In this document: positions 36,322-44,175 of the stretch, piece by piece | Position numbering within the stretch: the stretch's first letter is position 1 | Layout: each line of letters starts with the position of its first letter | NCBI GenBank assembly: GCA_017462565.1 | Contig: JAFTQW010000004.1 | Span: 99,395-163,394, forward strand | DNA: 64,000 bases | Reading direction: 5' to 3' | Source: Ruminococcus sp. | GTDB taxonomy: Bacteria; Bacillota; Clostridia; Oscillospirales; Ruminococcaceae | The notes under the pieces: model-generated | Databases searched by the model: none | What the model was told of the DNA's origin: nothing | What the model saw: the letters and a program-made list of their open reading frames with translations, nothing else | Program-made: the position numbers and the translations under genes

Positions 36322-36361
36322 CAAAAACCCGAACCATTAAATAAAATAATTCGGGCTTTGG
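36322..36361 (-). terminator. Internal terminator between rpsB and tsf
   Basis: AAAGCCCGAA pairs with TTCGGGTTTTT on the minus strand with a 16-nt loop and T-run. Partial read-through into tsf is expected. Confidence 0.78.
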
Positions 36362-36371
36362 TTTGATTGAA

Positions 36372-37112
36372 TTATTCAGCGTCTGCTGTTTCCTCAGCAG
36401 GAGCTTCCTGTGCTTCTTCAGCAGCGTCGCCGCCCTGTCTGCCTTCGATAATAGCGTTAGCAACAGTACCGGCAATAAGCTTTACAGCTCTGATAGCGTC
36501 ATCGTTACCCGGGATAACGTAATCAACTTCATCAGGATCGCAGTTTGTATCAACGATAGCAACGATCGGGATATTAAGCTTCTTAGCTTCTGCAACAGCG
36601 ATTTTTTCCTTGCGTGGGTCAACGATAAAGAGAGCTGCCGGGAGTTTCTTCATGTTCTTGATACCGCCGAGGAACTTTTCAAGCTTCTCTATTTCAAGGT
36701 TAAGCTTAACGACTTCTTTCTTAGGGAGAAGAGCGAATGTGCCGTCCTCTTCCATAGCGTGGAGCTGTTCAAGTCTCTTAATTCTTGTCTGGATTGTCTT
36801 AAAGTTTGTAAGCATACCGCCGAGCCATCTTGCGTTTACATAGTGCGCGCCAGCTCTTGTAGCTTCTTCCTTAACGGAATCGCCAGCCTGCTTCTTTGTA
36901 CCTACGAAGAGAACTTCGCCGCCCTCTGCTGAAAGGTCACGAACGAAAAGATAAGCTTCTTCAAGCTTCTTAACTGTCTTCTGAAGGTCGATAATGTAGA
37001 TTCCGTTTCTTTCTGTAAAGATGTACGGAGCCATTTTAGGGTTCCATCTTCTTGTCTGGTGTCCGAAATGAACGCCTGCTTCAAGAAGCTGTTTCATTGA
37101 TACTACTCCCAT
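36372..37112 (-). CDS. rpsB: 30S ribosomal protein S2
   Basis: A 246-aa S2. [20 protein letters not shown] is the family start block; [39 protein letters not shown] and [20 protein letters not shown] are also seen. Acidic Ala/Glu-rich tail. AAGGAGG ribosome site. First gene of rpsB-tsf. Confidence 0.97.
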   Translation of the reverse strand: MGVVSMKQLLEAGVHFGHQTRRWNPKMAPYIFTERNGIYIIDLQKTVKKLEEAYLFVRDLSAEGGEVLFVGTKKQAGDSVKEEATRAGAHYVNARWLGGMLTNFKTIQTRIKRLEQLHAMEEDGTFALLPKKEVVKLNLEIEKLEKFLGGIKNMKKLPAALFIVDPRKEKIAVAEAKKLNIPIVAIVDTNCDPDEVDYVIPGNDDAIRAVKLIAGTVANAIIEGRQGGDAAEEAQEAPAEETADAE

Positions 37113-37257
37113 GGTGTAGTCCTCCTTAAAAATTGGTTAATATTAATCCGCCGTCAGGCTTAGCTTGCGGTAAACATCCGATCGGATGCACCAATCCGCA
37201 AAAGCACCGACGTGTGAATTGCTTTAATATTATAGCATTTTATGGCGGCAAATGCAA
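37113..37257 (-). promoter_or_regulatory. rpsB promoter and structured 5' leader
   Basis: Minus strand: TTGCAT (37252-37257), 17 bp, TATAAT (37229-37234). The roughly 100-nt leader folds as a long compound stem. An inner CATCC-GATC-GGATG hairpin is enclosed by GCGG/CCGC, then an outer CGTC...GACG arm ending near the ribosome site. This fits S2-dependent autoregulation, known for rpsB leaders in other bacteria, but the match is by architecture only. Confidence 0.6.
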
Positions 37258-37272
37258 GCTTTTCCTCTTCGT

Positions 37273-37572
37273 CTATTTTAACAAACTTTTTAAACCATTT
37301 TCTTTTTTATCTATAAAATGTGATAATTCAGGCTTTGAGGAGAGTTTAACAAGAATAACCTCGCTGCCGACAACTCTTATATCAGAGCATGGAATAACGA
37401 TATTGTCCTCATGTCCGAAAATGCCGAAAAATCGCTGTCTGCCGTAAATCATAAGCGCCTCGACCGAGGATGTTTCAAGATTCATTTCAGCATCGTCTAT
37501 ATAGCCGAGACGCTCTCCGTTTGTTATATCTATAACTTCCTTGCGACGTAAATCTTCCAGATTACAAATCAT
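37273..37572 (-). CDS. YlmC/YmxH-family PRC-barrel protein
   Basis: A 99-aa PRC-barrel protein of the YlmC/YmxH sporulation group. Starts MICNLEDLRRKEVIDITNGE, followed by RLGYIDDAEMN and a late IPCSDIRVVGSEVILV. The GGAGG ribosome site supports this start over one nine codons upstream. Function is unknown; expression in the forespore or mother cell is reported for the Bacillus members. It fits the other spore genes in the window. Confidence 0.87.
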   Translation of the reverse strand: MICNLEDLRRKEVIDITNGERLGYIDDAEMNLETSSVEALMIYGRQRFFGIFGHEDNIVIPCSDIRVVGSEVILVKLSSKPELSHFIDKKENGLKSLLK

Positions 37573-37630
37573 AAATATCCCTCCGCACATATTATACAAT
37601 AATATATATGCAGAGGGACATTCCTATTAT

Positions 37631-37804
37631 TTATTCTTTATCGTCGTCATCTGATTCGTCGTCATTGCTCTTCTTTTTTGCAAAAATTGCAGTGGCAGCA
37701 GCAACAGCAACAGCAATGATCCCAACAACAATAAGCGTTCCGGTTGGAAAATCATCTCCGGTTACAGGAGCGTTCTCCGCCAGCGTTATCAAATCTAATA
37801 ACAT
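37631..37804 (-). CDS. 57-residue protein resembling a bare cell-wall sorting tail
   Basis: Begins MLLDLITLAENAPVTGDDF. One hydrophobic helix follows (TLIVVGIIAVAVAAATAIFA), then KKK and an acidic tail (NDDESDDDDKE). The order APVTGD-helix-KKK is that of an LPXTG-type sorting signal, but there is no surface domain or signal peptide before it, and the acidic tail after the basic stop is unusual. GGAGG lies 5 nt before this ATG; an ATG four codons earlier overlaps it. A single-pass membrane micro-protein is the safe description. Confidence 0.62.
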   Translation of the reverse strand: MLLDLITLAENAPVTGDDFPTGTLIVVGIIAVAVAAATAIFAKKKSNDDESDDDDKE

Positions 37805-37892
37805 ATTTTCCTCCATTCTTCAGTCAGACAAACACTATGCTTATTAACTAATATTTTACCACAAATTGTCATATATGTCAACCGTTGATTTG

Positions 37893-39341
37893 TCAGAATC
37901 TGAAATCACGCTTACCGTTCTTGATTTCTTCAAGATTTTTCATGGCAATTTCTTTTACCTTTGGATTGGTGACATTCTCTATTTCACGCTTGATAAGAGC
38001 TTCTCCAACCGCTTTCGTTTCCGGTGCGGCATAGTCTTCAAGATATTCCTGAAGAGTCATAAGAGCATTCGGATGGCAGCAATTCTGAATCTGTCCGACC
38101 TTGCAGAGAGACATAAACCTGTCGCCCGTTCTTCCCTCACGGTAGCAAGCCGTACAGAATGACGGAATATGTCCGATATCCATAAGCCATTTAACGACCT
38201 CGTCAAGCGAACGCTGATCGGAAACATCAAACTGCTCAGTGTCGTGCGGACGATCTTCCGGAGTATATCCCGCATAGCCGCCGACAGAGGTTCTCGAACC
38301 TCCGGAAATCTGTGAAATTCCCAATCCCAGAACCTTTTCACGGCAGCTCTCGTTTTCACGTGTAGAAATAATCATTCCGGTATACGGAACAGCGATTCTT
38401 ATACAAGCGATTATTTTTGCAAAAGTATCATCGTCAATGCTGTTATCGAAAACATTAGGATCTATATCCGAAGCTTTTTTTACTCTCGGAACGCTTATTG
38501 TATGCGGCCCTACTCCATGCACCGCTTCAAGATGCTCAGCGTGCATAAGAAGTCCGGCAAACTCATATTTATACATATCAAGACCAAAGAGAACTCCAAG
38601 TCCCACATCGTCGATACCGCCCTCCATAGCTCTGTCCATAGCCTCGGTATGATAAGCGTAATTGTGCTTAGGTCCAGCCGGATGAAGCTTTTCATAGCTT
38701 TCCTTATGGTAAGTTTCCTGAAAGAGGATATATGTTCCTATTCCTGCATCGTGAAGCTTTTTATAGTTTTCAACAGTCGTTGCAGCAATGTTGACGTTTA
38801 CTCGCCTGATCTCGCCGTTCTTATGCTTTATGGAGTAGATCGTATCAATACATTCAAGTATATATTCGATCGGATTATTAACAGGATCTTCTCCTGCTTC
38901 TATAGCAAGACGCTTATGTCCCATATCCTGAAGAGCGATAACCTCTGCACGAACCTCATCCTGGGTAAGCTTTTTTCTCGGAATCTCCTTATTCTGCATA
39001 TGATAAGGGCAGTAAACGCACTGGTTCACACAATAATTTGAGAGGTAAAGCGGTGCAAACATAACTATTCTGTTGCCATAGAAAGCCTGCTTTATTTCAC
39101 GTGCAAGAGTATACATTTTCTCGATCATTTCCGGAATCTCGCAGGCAAGGAGAACGCTCGCCTCACGGTGAGAAAGTCCGGAGCATTCTACTCCTCTGCC
39201 TGTTTTTTTAGGAGCAGCCTTTTCAAGGATCTGCTCAATAAGTTCTCTGTTATTTTTATTTTTCTCCGCATATTCCAGAGTTTCCAGAATTTCTTCATGA
39301 TTAATAAACTCATCAGCTTTCAGCGATTTGATGTTGTACAT
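37893..39341 (-). CDS. hydG: [FeFe]-hydrogenase maturase HydG
   Basis: A 482-aa radical-SAM tyrosine lyase that makes the CO and CN ligands of the H-cluster. The N-terminal cluster motif is CVNQCVYC (C-x3-C-x2-C, about residue 108). The C-terminal accessory cluster motif starts CTACYREGRTGDRFMSLCK and ends with the Cys of QIQNC. LSNYC and GVLFGLDMYKYEF are family-specific. It starts 11 nt after the TM1266-like gene, so the two share a transcript. hydE and hydF are not in view. Confidence 0.96.
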   Translation of the reverse strand: MYNIKSLKADEFINHEEILETLEYAEKNKNNRELIEQILEKAAPKKTGRGVECSGLSHREASVLLACEIPEMIEKMYTLAREIKQAFYGNRIVMFAPLYLSNYCVNQCVYCPYHMQNKEIPRKKLTQDEVRAEVIALQDMGHKRLAIEAGEDPVNNPIEYILECIDTIYSIKHKNGEIRRVNVNIAATTVENYKKLHDAGIGTYILFQETYHKESYEKLHPAGPKHNYAYHTEAMDRAMEGGIDDVGLGVLFGLDMYKYEFAGLLMHAEHLEAVHGVGPHTISVPRVKKASDIDPNVFDNSIDDDTFAKIIACIRIAVPYTGMIISTRENESCREKVLGLGISQISGGSRTSVGGYAGYTPEDRPHDTEQFDVSDQRSLDEVVKWLMDIGHIPSFCTACYREGRTGDRFMSLCKVGQIQNCCHPNALMTLQEYLEDYAAPETKAVGEALIKREIENVTNPKVKEIAMKNLEEIKNGKRDFRF

Positions 39342-39352
39342 TGCTTAAATCC

Positions 39353-39601
39353 TCATTTCTTTGAAATTGCCGCCTTAACCGAAATTCCGCTGATTCGTCC
39401 GAGCCTTCCGGTAAGACTGCTGATAATGTCCGGCTCTGCATCAAGAGCAACGGATATAAGGGAAATTCCCCGTTCCTTATAAGGTATTCCCATTCTGCCG
39501 ATAATTATTTCACTGTATTCGTGCAGGACTTTGTTCACCTCCGGTACAGCAGTTTGTTCATCAATAACAATAGCCGCAACCGCAATACGTTTATTTTCCA
39601 T
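39353..39601 (-). CDS. TM1266-family hydrogenase-associated regulator
   Basis: An 82-aa ACT-like/NikR-C-like protein, starting MENKRIAVAAIVIDEQTAVP. The segments NKVLHEYSEIIIGRMGIPY and GISLISVALDAEPDIISSL are those of the small proteins found next to hydEFG. GAGGTG lies 6 nt upstream of this ATG; nine upstream in-frame codons overlap the terminator hairpin and are excluded. It is thought to regulate hydrogenase maturation genes. The family carries no DNA-binding domain, so the mechanism is open. A long structured leader precedes it. Confidence 0.87.
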   Translation of the reverse strand: MENKRIAVAAIVIDEQTAVPEVNKVLHEYSEIIIGRMGIPYKERGISLISVALDAEPDIISSLTGRLGRISGISVKAAISKK

Positions 39602-39610
39602 TTTCACCTC

Positions 39611-39641
39611 AAACAAAAAGTCCGCCAATTCAGGCGGACGC
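39611..39641 (-). terminator. Intrinsic terminator in the leader of TM1266-like/hydG
   Basis: Minus strand: GTCCGCC / GGCGGAC (7 bp, loop of about 6) then TTTTTGTTT, ending just before the GAGGTG ribosome site. Placed between promoter and first gene, it would stop transcription unless antiterminated. Confidence 0.8.
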
Positions 39642-39687
39642 AGATATACACATTAATATTATGATCCAATATTAATAACCGTATTAC

Positions 39688-39766
39688 TGAAATCCGATAA
39701 CAGAAGTAAATCCTGATGCCCGAAAACAATTTTTAAAATCAAATCCAACTGTAGAATAAATCCTAC
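39688..39766 (-). promoter_or_regulatory. Tandem hairpin motif in the hydG leader
   Basis: Two related units 50 nt apart. RNA-sense hairpin 1 is GTAGGATTTATTCTAC (39751-39766); hairpin 2 is CAGGATTTACTTCTG (39701-39715). Each presents GGATTTA in its loop and is followed by a second GGATTT after a 4-7 nt gap. Located between the promoter and the terminator. Resembles no riboswitch I know. Confidence 0.6.
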
Positions 39767-39782
39767 TCGTCCGATCATCAAT

Positions 39783-39811
39783 ATTATATCACTTTATTTG
39801 CGGCTTGTCAA
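39783..39811 (-). promoter_or_regulatory. Perfect-consensus promoter of TM1266-like/hydG
   Basis: Minus strand TTGACA (39806-39811), 17-bp spacer, TATAAT (39783-39788). Confidence 0.88.
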
Positions 39812-39877
39812 TTATTTTTGTTAGTATGTAATAACCTTTGGCAATGAAACAAATATTTACAAAAATTAAAAAATCAC

Positions 39878-39906
39878 TGGACAAAGTCTCGCTTTTGTGA
39901 TATAAT
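39878..39906 (+). promoter_or_regulatory. Promoter for the 39938 gene
   Basis: TGGACA (39878-39883), 17-bp spacer, TATAAT (39901-39906). Confidence 0.78.
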
Positions 39907-39937
39907 TAAGAGTAAATTTATTTTTGAGGTGATTTTT

Positions 39938-40288
39938 ATGGGTATATTCTCTATATTCCAGAGCGGCGGAAAGTATTTTGACAAGAGTATTCCGCCTAAA
40001 TGCGATTATTGTCAGTTTGGAAAACGTACAAATGCGGGAAATAAAATTCTTTGCGAAAAAAAAGCTCTTGTTGATCCGAATTATTCATGCGGAAAATTCA
40101 TTTACTCCCCTCTTAAAAGAATTCCTGTAAAACAGCTTAATTTTGTCGGAAGTCTTGCTGATGAAGATCTTTATATAGAATCTGCCGGCGACCGTGCTGA
40201 AAAGGAAGAAGAAGAGAAGAAGGCTGTTAAAGCAAACGAATCAAAAGCTTCAGAAAATACTTCCGAAGGAATCGACGCTGCTGAATAA
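39938..40288 (+). CDS. Cysteine-motif hypothetical protein
   Basis: A 116-aa protein with a compact N-terminal Cys cluster. CDYCQFG (about residues 22-28), ILCEKKAL and NYSCGKFIYSP give four cysteines in a zinc- or Fe-S-like spacing. The remainder is a Glu/Lys/Ala-rich tail with little order. GAGGTG lies 8-9 nt upstream of the ATG at 39938; an earlier ATG by three codons is less well placed. Small conserved proteins with this Cys layout occur in Clostridia, with no known function. The next gene follows after 18 nt. Confidence 0.7.
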   Translation: MGIFSIFQSGGKYFDKSIPPKCDYCQFGKRTNAGNKILCEKKALVDPNYSCGKFIYSPLKRIPVKQLNFVGSLADEDLYIESAGDRAEKEEEEKKAVKANESKASENTSEGIDAAE

Positions 40289-40306
40289 ATATGGAGGTTA
40301 AATAAG

Positions 40307-40699
40307 ATGGAATACGGCATTGTAGCTTTAATTGTTGCAGCTTTTATTATTGTAGTGTTTATATGGGCAAAAAAGACCAATGAACGACAGTCTGAGCGCA
40401 TGAAAATGCTTTCTCAGGAACAGCTTGACTATATTAAAAATTCCGGCTACACCCCATATAATGGCAATAAAAATACTTTAGAAACCATAGGCGTACTTAC
40501 TCATATCAAGGAAAGTTCTTCTCAGAATGTTCCGGTAGATTTTATATTCTGGAATTGCTGTACCCAAAAGCATGAACTTGGAGACAGTAAAATCTCAAAA
40601 GATATAATAGAAAAAAGAAATTTAAAAGTCGGCGATTATATTCACATTGTATTTAAATTCAAGGACGGTATAATAAACTCTTGCGAGAAAATTATTTAA
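40307..40699 (+). CDS. N-terminally anchored hypothetical protein
   Basis: A 130-aa protein with one N-terminal helix (GIVALIVAAFIIVVFIWA) followed by KKTNERQSERM and a soluble domain with FWNCCTQKHELGD and a C-terminal beta-rich VGDYIHIVFKFKDG. TGGAGG ribosome site. Likely in an operon with the preceding Cys-motif protein. Family not recognised. Confidence 0.65.
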   Translation: MEYGIVALIVAAFIIVVFIWAKKTNERQSERMKMLSQEQLDYIKNSGYTPYNGNKNTLETIGVLTHIKESSSQNVPVDFIFWNCCTQKHELGDSKISKDIIEKRNLKVGDYIHIVFKFKDGIINSCEKII

Positions 40700-40854
40700 T
40701 GCAACACACTGCACAAATCCATTAGAATGAATTCTAAAAATTAGAAATGGCAGCATAAAACGTTTACACTGAGGAAAATCATGTTTTGGAATGAGCGAAT
40801 GTACAGTTACGCAAGGAATTAATCCCAAAGCGTTTCCCATATATTATTCCTCCT

Positions 40855-40883
40855 TGACAAATTTATAAAAATATGATATTATA
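40855..40883 (+). promoter_or_regulatory. Strong promoter at the accessory-region boundary
   Basis: TTGACA (40855-40860), 17-bp spacer, TATTAT (40878-40883). It points toward the decayed tRNA-Leu half at 40976 and may be the ancestral tRNA promoter. Between 40700 and 41058 no convincing gene is seen. Confidence 0.7.
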
Positions 40884-40975
40884 TCATTATGATTTGATTT
40901 AATGTTTGTGTACAATGTATCTGTACTCGCTGCCATTTCAAAATGTGAAAAAATGCTGAACAGAAAATTCAAATT

Positions 40976-41015
40976 GCGTCTTTGGTGAAATTGGCAATTT
41001 TTCGTTTGCGTTATA
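40976..41015 (+). pseudogene. Decayed tRNA-Leu 5' half plus recombinase arm
   Basis: GCGTCTTTGGTGAAATTGGC is similar to the 5' end of tRNA-Leu at 41530 and 41647. It is followed directly by TTTCGTTTGCGTTA, which matches the element's left arm TTTCGTTTGTGTTA at 41562-41575 with one mismatch. The rest of the tRNA (end of D arm, anticodon stem) is missing. Read as the relic of an earlier insertion. Confidence 0.6.
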
Positions 41016-41058
41016 TTCCAATAAACAATCTTGACTTAAAGATTGGAGATAAAGAATT

Positions 41059-41496
41059 ATGGTTCGTGAAATACAATACGGTGAACAAAAAGAATTACTA
41101 AAATTATATTTATCACTGCATGAAGACTCTATACCTGAACAATCAGAAACTTTGGAAAAAGTATGGAATGAAATAATAAATGATAAAAATCATCATTTAT
41201 TAGTGAATGTAATAGACGAAAAAATCGTTTCATCATGCGTATGTGTTATTATTCCAAATTTAACAAGAGGAATTCGTCCATATGCTTTTGTAGAAAATGT
41301 AGTTACTCTTGAAAAATACAGAGGGCACGGATATGCTACTGAGTGCTTAAATTATGCAAAAACATTAGCGAAAAAAAGTAATTGTTACAAAATAATGCTC
41401 CTTACAGGTTCAAAAGAGGAAAAGACACTTAACTTTTATAGAAAGGCCGGATACAACAGCACTGACAAAACTGCGTTTATACAATGGTTGGAATGA
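41059..41496 (+). CDS. GNAT N-acetyltransferase
   Basis: A 145-aa acetyltransferase. AFVENVVTLEKYRGHGYATE holds the acetyl-CoA loop RGHGYA, and KIMLLTGSKEEKTLNFYRKAGY is the C-terminal half of the fold. GGAG ribosome site 9 nt upstream. The codon choice is more AT-rich than the backbone. It lies between the two tRNA-Leu 5' halves, so it is probably cargo left by an earlier element. It could modify an antibiotic or a protein; sequence does not say. Confidence 0.85.
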   Translation: MVREIQYGEQKELLKLYLSLHEDSIPEQSETLEKVWNEIINDKNHHLLVNVIDEKIVSSCVCVIIPNLTRGIRPYAFVENVVTLEKYRGHGYATECLNYAKTLAKKSNCYKIMLLTGSKEEKTLNFYRKAGYNSTDKTAFIQWLE

Positions 41497-41529
41497 TGTT
41501 TTTAACTTTCAACTATAAAAATTTAATAT

Positions 41530-41564
41530 GCGGGTGTGGCGGAACTGGCAGACGCACGAGATTT
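41530..41564 (+). pseudogene. tRNA-Leu(UAG) 5' half, interrupted in the anticodon loop (attL)
   Basis: GCGGGTG (acceptor), TG, D arm GCGGAACTGGCAGACGC, A, anticodon stem CGAGA, then TTT, after which tRNA sequence stops. The partner half at 54344-54395 continues TTAGGT-TCTCG and ends CACCCGC-A-CCA, which pairs perfectly with GCGGGTG. Joined through a shared TT they give a complete tRNA-Leu with anticodon TAG. The break is at U33-U34. Confidence 0.92.
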
Positions 41565-41646
41565 CGTTTGTGTTACTACAGTGCATTTAATTTCTGCGGC
41601 TGTTAGCAGGTTAAATTCAGACAGAAAAAATTAAATAGATATATAT

Positions 41647-41731
41647 GCACCTGTGGCGAAATTGGCATACGCGATAGATTTAGGTTCTATTTTCGAGAGA
41701 AGTGCAGGTTCAAGTCCTGTCAGGTGCACCA
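41647..41731 (+). tRNA. tRNA-Leu (anticodon UAG), carried by the element
   Basis: Acceptor GCACCTG/CAGGTGC; D arm GCGAAATTGGCATACGC; anticodon stem ATAGA/TCTAT with loop TTTAGGT (anticodon TAG); long variable arm TTTCGAGAGAAGT; T arm GCAGG-TTCAAGT-CCTGT; discriminator A and encoded CCA. All stems are intact. It has the same anticodon as the gene destroyed by the element, but differs in sequence in nearly every stem. No promoter is evident in the 80 bp upstream; transcription may come from the host tRNA promoter. Confidence 0.95.
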
Positions 41732-41756
41732 ACGATAAATTTAAGGATATGATACT

Positions 41757-42164
41757 TTGAATAATTCCGCTTCAAATTTTACAAATCAATTAAATAATGC
41801 AGAAACCAAACTCAATTGTATTAATACGTTTTTTACAGCATATGGTGCTTTTATAACTGGGGTGTTTTTCATTGCAAAATATTTCTTTGGAGCCAGTAAA
41901 ATTGTATTAGGATTTTGTCTGATAGTGTTGATTGCAACTTATTACATCTCATATTCCAAGAAAACAACAAGCAATACTAAATTATGGAATTATATACATA
42001 AATGTGCAGATGATGTGGGTCCGCTTAATCCAAGTATGTTAATAATGGGATTCATTTTAGAGATTTCGAATAACATATGGTTGCTTATAATATGTATCCT
42101 TTTAGTTTTTGTGCATATTTTTGCTTATATTATGAATATCAAGCGAGTTATTGCATTAAAATGA
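41757..42164 (+). CDS. Three-helix membrane protein, unknown
   Basis: A 135-aa protein with helices at about residues 25-45, 48-66 and 100-125 and a C-terminal VIALK. The best start is TTG at 41757 with AAGGAT 11 nt upstream; no ATG fits. It begins 26 nt after the element's tRNA-Leu and could share its transcript. Helix arrangement loosely resembles mobile-islet or SLATT-type membrane proteins of defence/effector systems, but I cannot assign it. Confidence 0.6.
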   Translation: MNNSASNFTNQLNNAETKLNCINTFFTAYGAFITGVFFIAKYFFGASKIVLGFCLIVLIATYYISYSKKTTSNTKLWNYIHKCADDVGPLNPSMLIMGFILEISNNIWLLIICILLVFVHIFAYIMNIKRVIALK

Positions 42165-42231
42165 ATTATTGAGTAATTATTTATAATTTCAAGCAAATAA
42201 CCGCAGATATACATCTGCGGTTATTCTTATC

Positions 42232-43812
42232 TTATATCGTTTTTTCCTCAATATACATTACCATACTATCCTCAAAATCCCCGTTAAATTCAAATCTCAC
42301 ATCAAGGCTCTTGTCCTCATTCTGATGCACATAAATTTGTTTTACGAGTATTCTAAGATTTGCATTGCTGATTTTACTTTCAGATAGAATATCTTTGAGC
42401 AAATCAGCTGTACTTTTCAGATTGTCACGTTTCTGTCGGCTTACTTTATTATATTGTCTGCTTTCTTCAATTTTATTCTGCAAATCTGTGATTTCTTCTT
42501 CACGCTTGGAAATCATGTTATTGTAGACAGCAGCATGTTCCCTATCCGCAATACGCTCCATTATAATTTCTTCGATCTGATTTTGTAGTGCCGCAATCCG
42601 TTCTTGGTATTGCTTAATTTTCTGCTCATACATTGGCTTCTGCTTGAGCCACTCTTTGACTATTTTATCGTACTTTTCGCTTTCGGCAATGATTCTGTCT
42701 GTCAGCATTTTTACTTCATCATAAATCAACGTATCAAGCTGCGATTCGTGAATTCTGTGCGGAGTACAGTACTCTTTACCATATCTGTGGTGGCTGTTAC
42801 AAGTGTATTCAACCCATTCAGTATCTCTCCATTGCCTGCGCTTAGCAATCAATATCGCTCCACACTCGGCACATTTAATCAATCCGCAGTAACGATGAAT
42901 CGCTCTTCCGTTGCTTGCCCTGACGTTTGATTTCTTATGGCTCTCAAGCATTTTCTGTGCTTGCTCATAGGTTTGCTTATCAATGATAGCAGGCAGAAAT
43001 TCTTCATGTCTGTACTGCTCCGATTCGGGAACAACATTCTTTGTTTTGTAGATTTTTGAGGTGACCGTTTTATGATTTACCAGTGTTCCGGTATAAATTT
43101 CATTTTCCAAAATCCGTTTGACCGTAGTCTGCGCCCATAAAAATTTCTTGCACATTTCAGTACGCTGTGCGCCTATTTTTCTGTGTGAAAAATACTCAGG
43201 AGATTTGATTCCACGCTTATTCAAATTTCTGGCGATTGTGGATAGTCCAAATCCTGCAAGATACTTCTGAAAAATCTCACGCACAATGTCAGCAGCCACT
43301 TCATCGATCAGAACTTCGTCAGTATTTTTATCCTTGTAATATCCCATCGGCAGATTCACTACAAGTCCTGATTTCTGCTTCTGGCGTATGCCTGTGCGAA
43401 CCTTTTTACTGATGTCTTTAGCATAAAAATCGTTGAAAATCTGCTTGAATCCAATCATCAAATCGTCATTTTCATTGGTGGAATCAATCCCTTCGGTGAC
43501 AGAATATACTCTGACATTGTTCTGTCGTAAGTGGTCTATGAATAACTCTGTCTGCGTTCTGTGACGCCCTAATCTACTTAAATCTTTGACTAAAACAACG
43601 TCGATTTTGCCCTCGTCAACTGCAATTTCAAGTTCTCCCAAGCCTTTTCTGTTGAACGTCATTCCCGAAACATTGTCATCAAAGCTCTCGCCAACGATTT
43701 CATACCCGTTCTGCTCAGCGTAGTCAACAAGTATCTGTCGCTGATTCTGTAAGCTGTTCATTTCTTCATCCTCGTCACGGGAAAGTCTATAGTACAGCCA
43801 TGCTCTCATCAT
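42232..43812 (-). CDS. Large serine recombinase (integrase of the element)
   Basis: A 526-aa site-specific recombinase. The resolvase domain starts WLYYRLSRDEDEEMNSLQNQ; the catalytic Ser is in RLSRDED, and the Arg cluster in VLVKDLSRLGRHRT. A recombinase domain (PMGYYKDKNTDEVLIDEVAA...) and a zinc ribbon (YCGLIKCAECGAILIAKRRQ, then C and C in CNSHHRYGKEYC) follow, then a coiled coil (about residues 375-470) typical of the family. Serine recombinases cut with a 2-bp overhang, agreeing with the TT core. It is the integrase-end gene, next to attL. AAAGGAGG ribosome site. Confidence 0.95.
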   Translation of the reverse strand: MMRAWLYYRLSRDEDEEMNSLQNQRQILVDYAEQNGYEIVGESFDDNVSGMTFNRKGLGELEIAVDEGKIDVVLVKDLSRLGRHRTQTELFIDHLRQNNVRVYSVTEGIDSTNENDDLMIGFKQIFNDFYAKDISKKVRTGIRQKQKSGLVVNLPMGYYKDKNTDEVLIDEVAADIVREIFQKYLAGFGLSTIARNLNKRGIKSPEYFSHRKIGAQRTEMCKKFLWAQTTVKRILENEIYTGTLVNHKTVTSKIYKTKNVVPESEQYRHEEFLPAIIDKQTYEQAQKMLESHKKSNVRASNGRAIHRYCGLIKCAECGAILIAKRRQWRDTEWVEYTCNSHHRYGKEYCTPHRIHESQLDTLIYDEVKMLTDRIIAESEKYDKIVKEWLKQKPMYEQKIKQYQERIAALQNQIEEIIMERIADREHAAVYNNMISKREEEITDLQNKIEESRQYNKVSRQKRDNLKSTADLLKDILSESKISNANLRILVKQIYVHQNEDKSLDVRFEFNGDFEDSMVMYIEEKTI

Positions 43813-43905
43813 ATCAACCTCCTTTGAATTTGTGTTGTTGGCAGTCGCGGCACCTCGTCTGATGCTACGACAACCATATCACAACAATTTATGAAAGTCC
43901 AGCAA

Positions 43906-44088
43906 TCACGCCGATTTCATATTATTTTCTACCTTACCAACAAATTCTGGAGGCGCAGATTTGGCTATATTACATGAATTCAAGTAGTCCAGAATCATGG
44001 ACTCCATAAAAATTTCAAAGGATTTTTTATCGCCGTTGTATGTGACAACAACTGAATTGATTTTAGGTATCTCTCTCGGTCTCGGCAT
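43906..44088 (-). CDS. 60-aa element protein, possible recombination helper
   Basis: Begins MPRPREIPKINSVVVTYNGD. It has an alpha-rich middle (FEIFMESMILDYLNSCN). AAGGAGG ribosome site. Located 93 bp upstream of the recombinase and in the same direction. Small proteins at this position in serine-recombinase elements can be directionality factors, but nothing in the sequence proves it. Confidence 0.6.
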   Translation of the reverse strand: MPRPREIPKINSVVVTYNGDKKSFEIFMESMILDYLNSCNIAKSAPPEFVGKVENNMKSA

Positions 44089-44175
44089 ACTGTTATCGAC
44101 CTCCTTGTTGTTCTTACGCTTGACTTCACTGTGAACATTAAATTGATCATTTTAAATTTTCCTTTCTTAGATTTT

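Noticed and set aside
39629-39800. Leader of TM1266-like/hydG tested as a T-box, THF or ANTAR-type element
   Set aside because: No T-box GGGUGGAACCGCG block, no THF core, and the loops do not match the ANTAR hexaloop pattern.
40622-40840. 72-codon minus-strand frame with a good AAGGAGG
   Set aside because: It overlaps the end of the 40307-40699 gene and has no recognisable composition or family; ribosome-site match may be chance. Left as unlikely rather than impossible.
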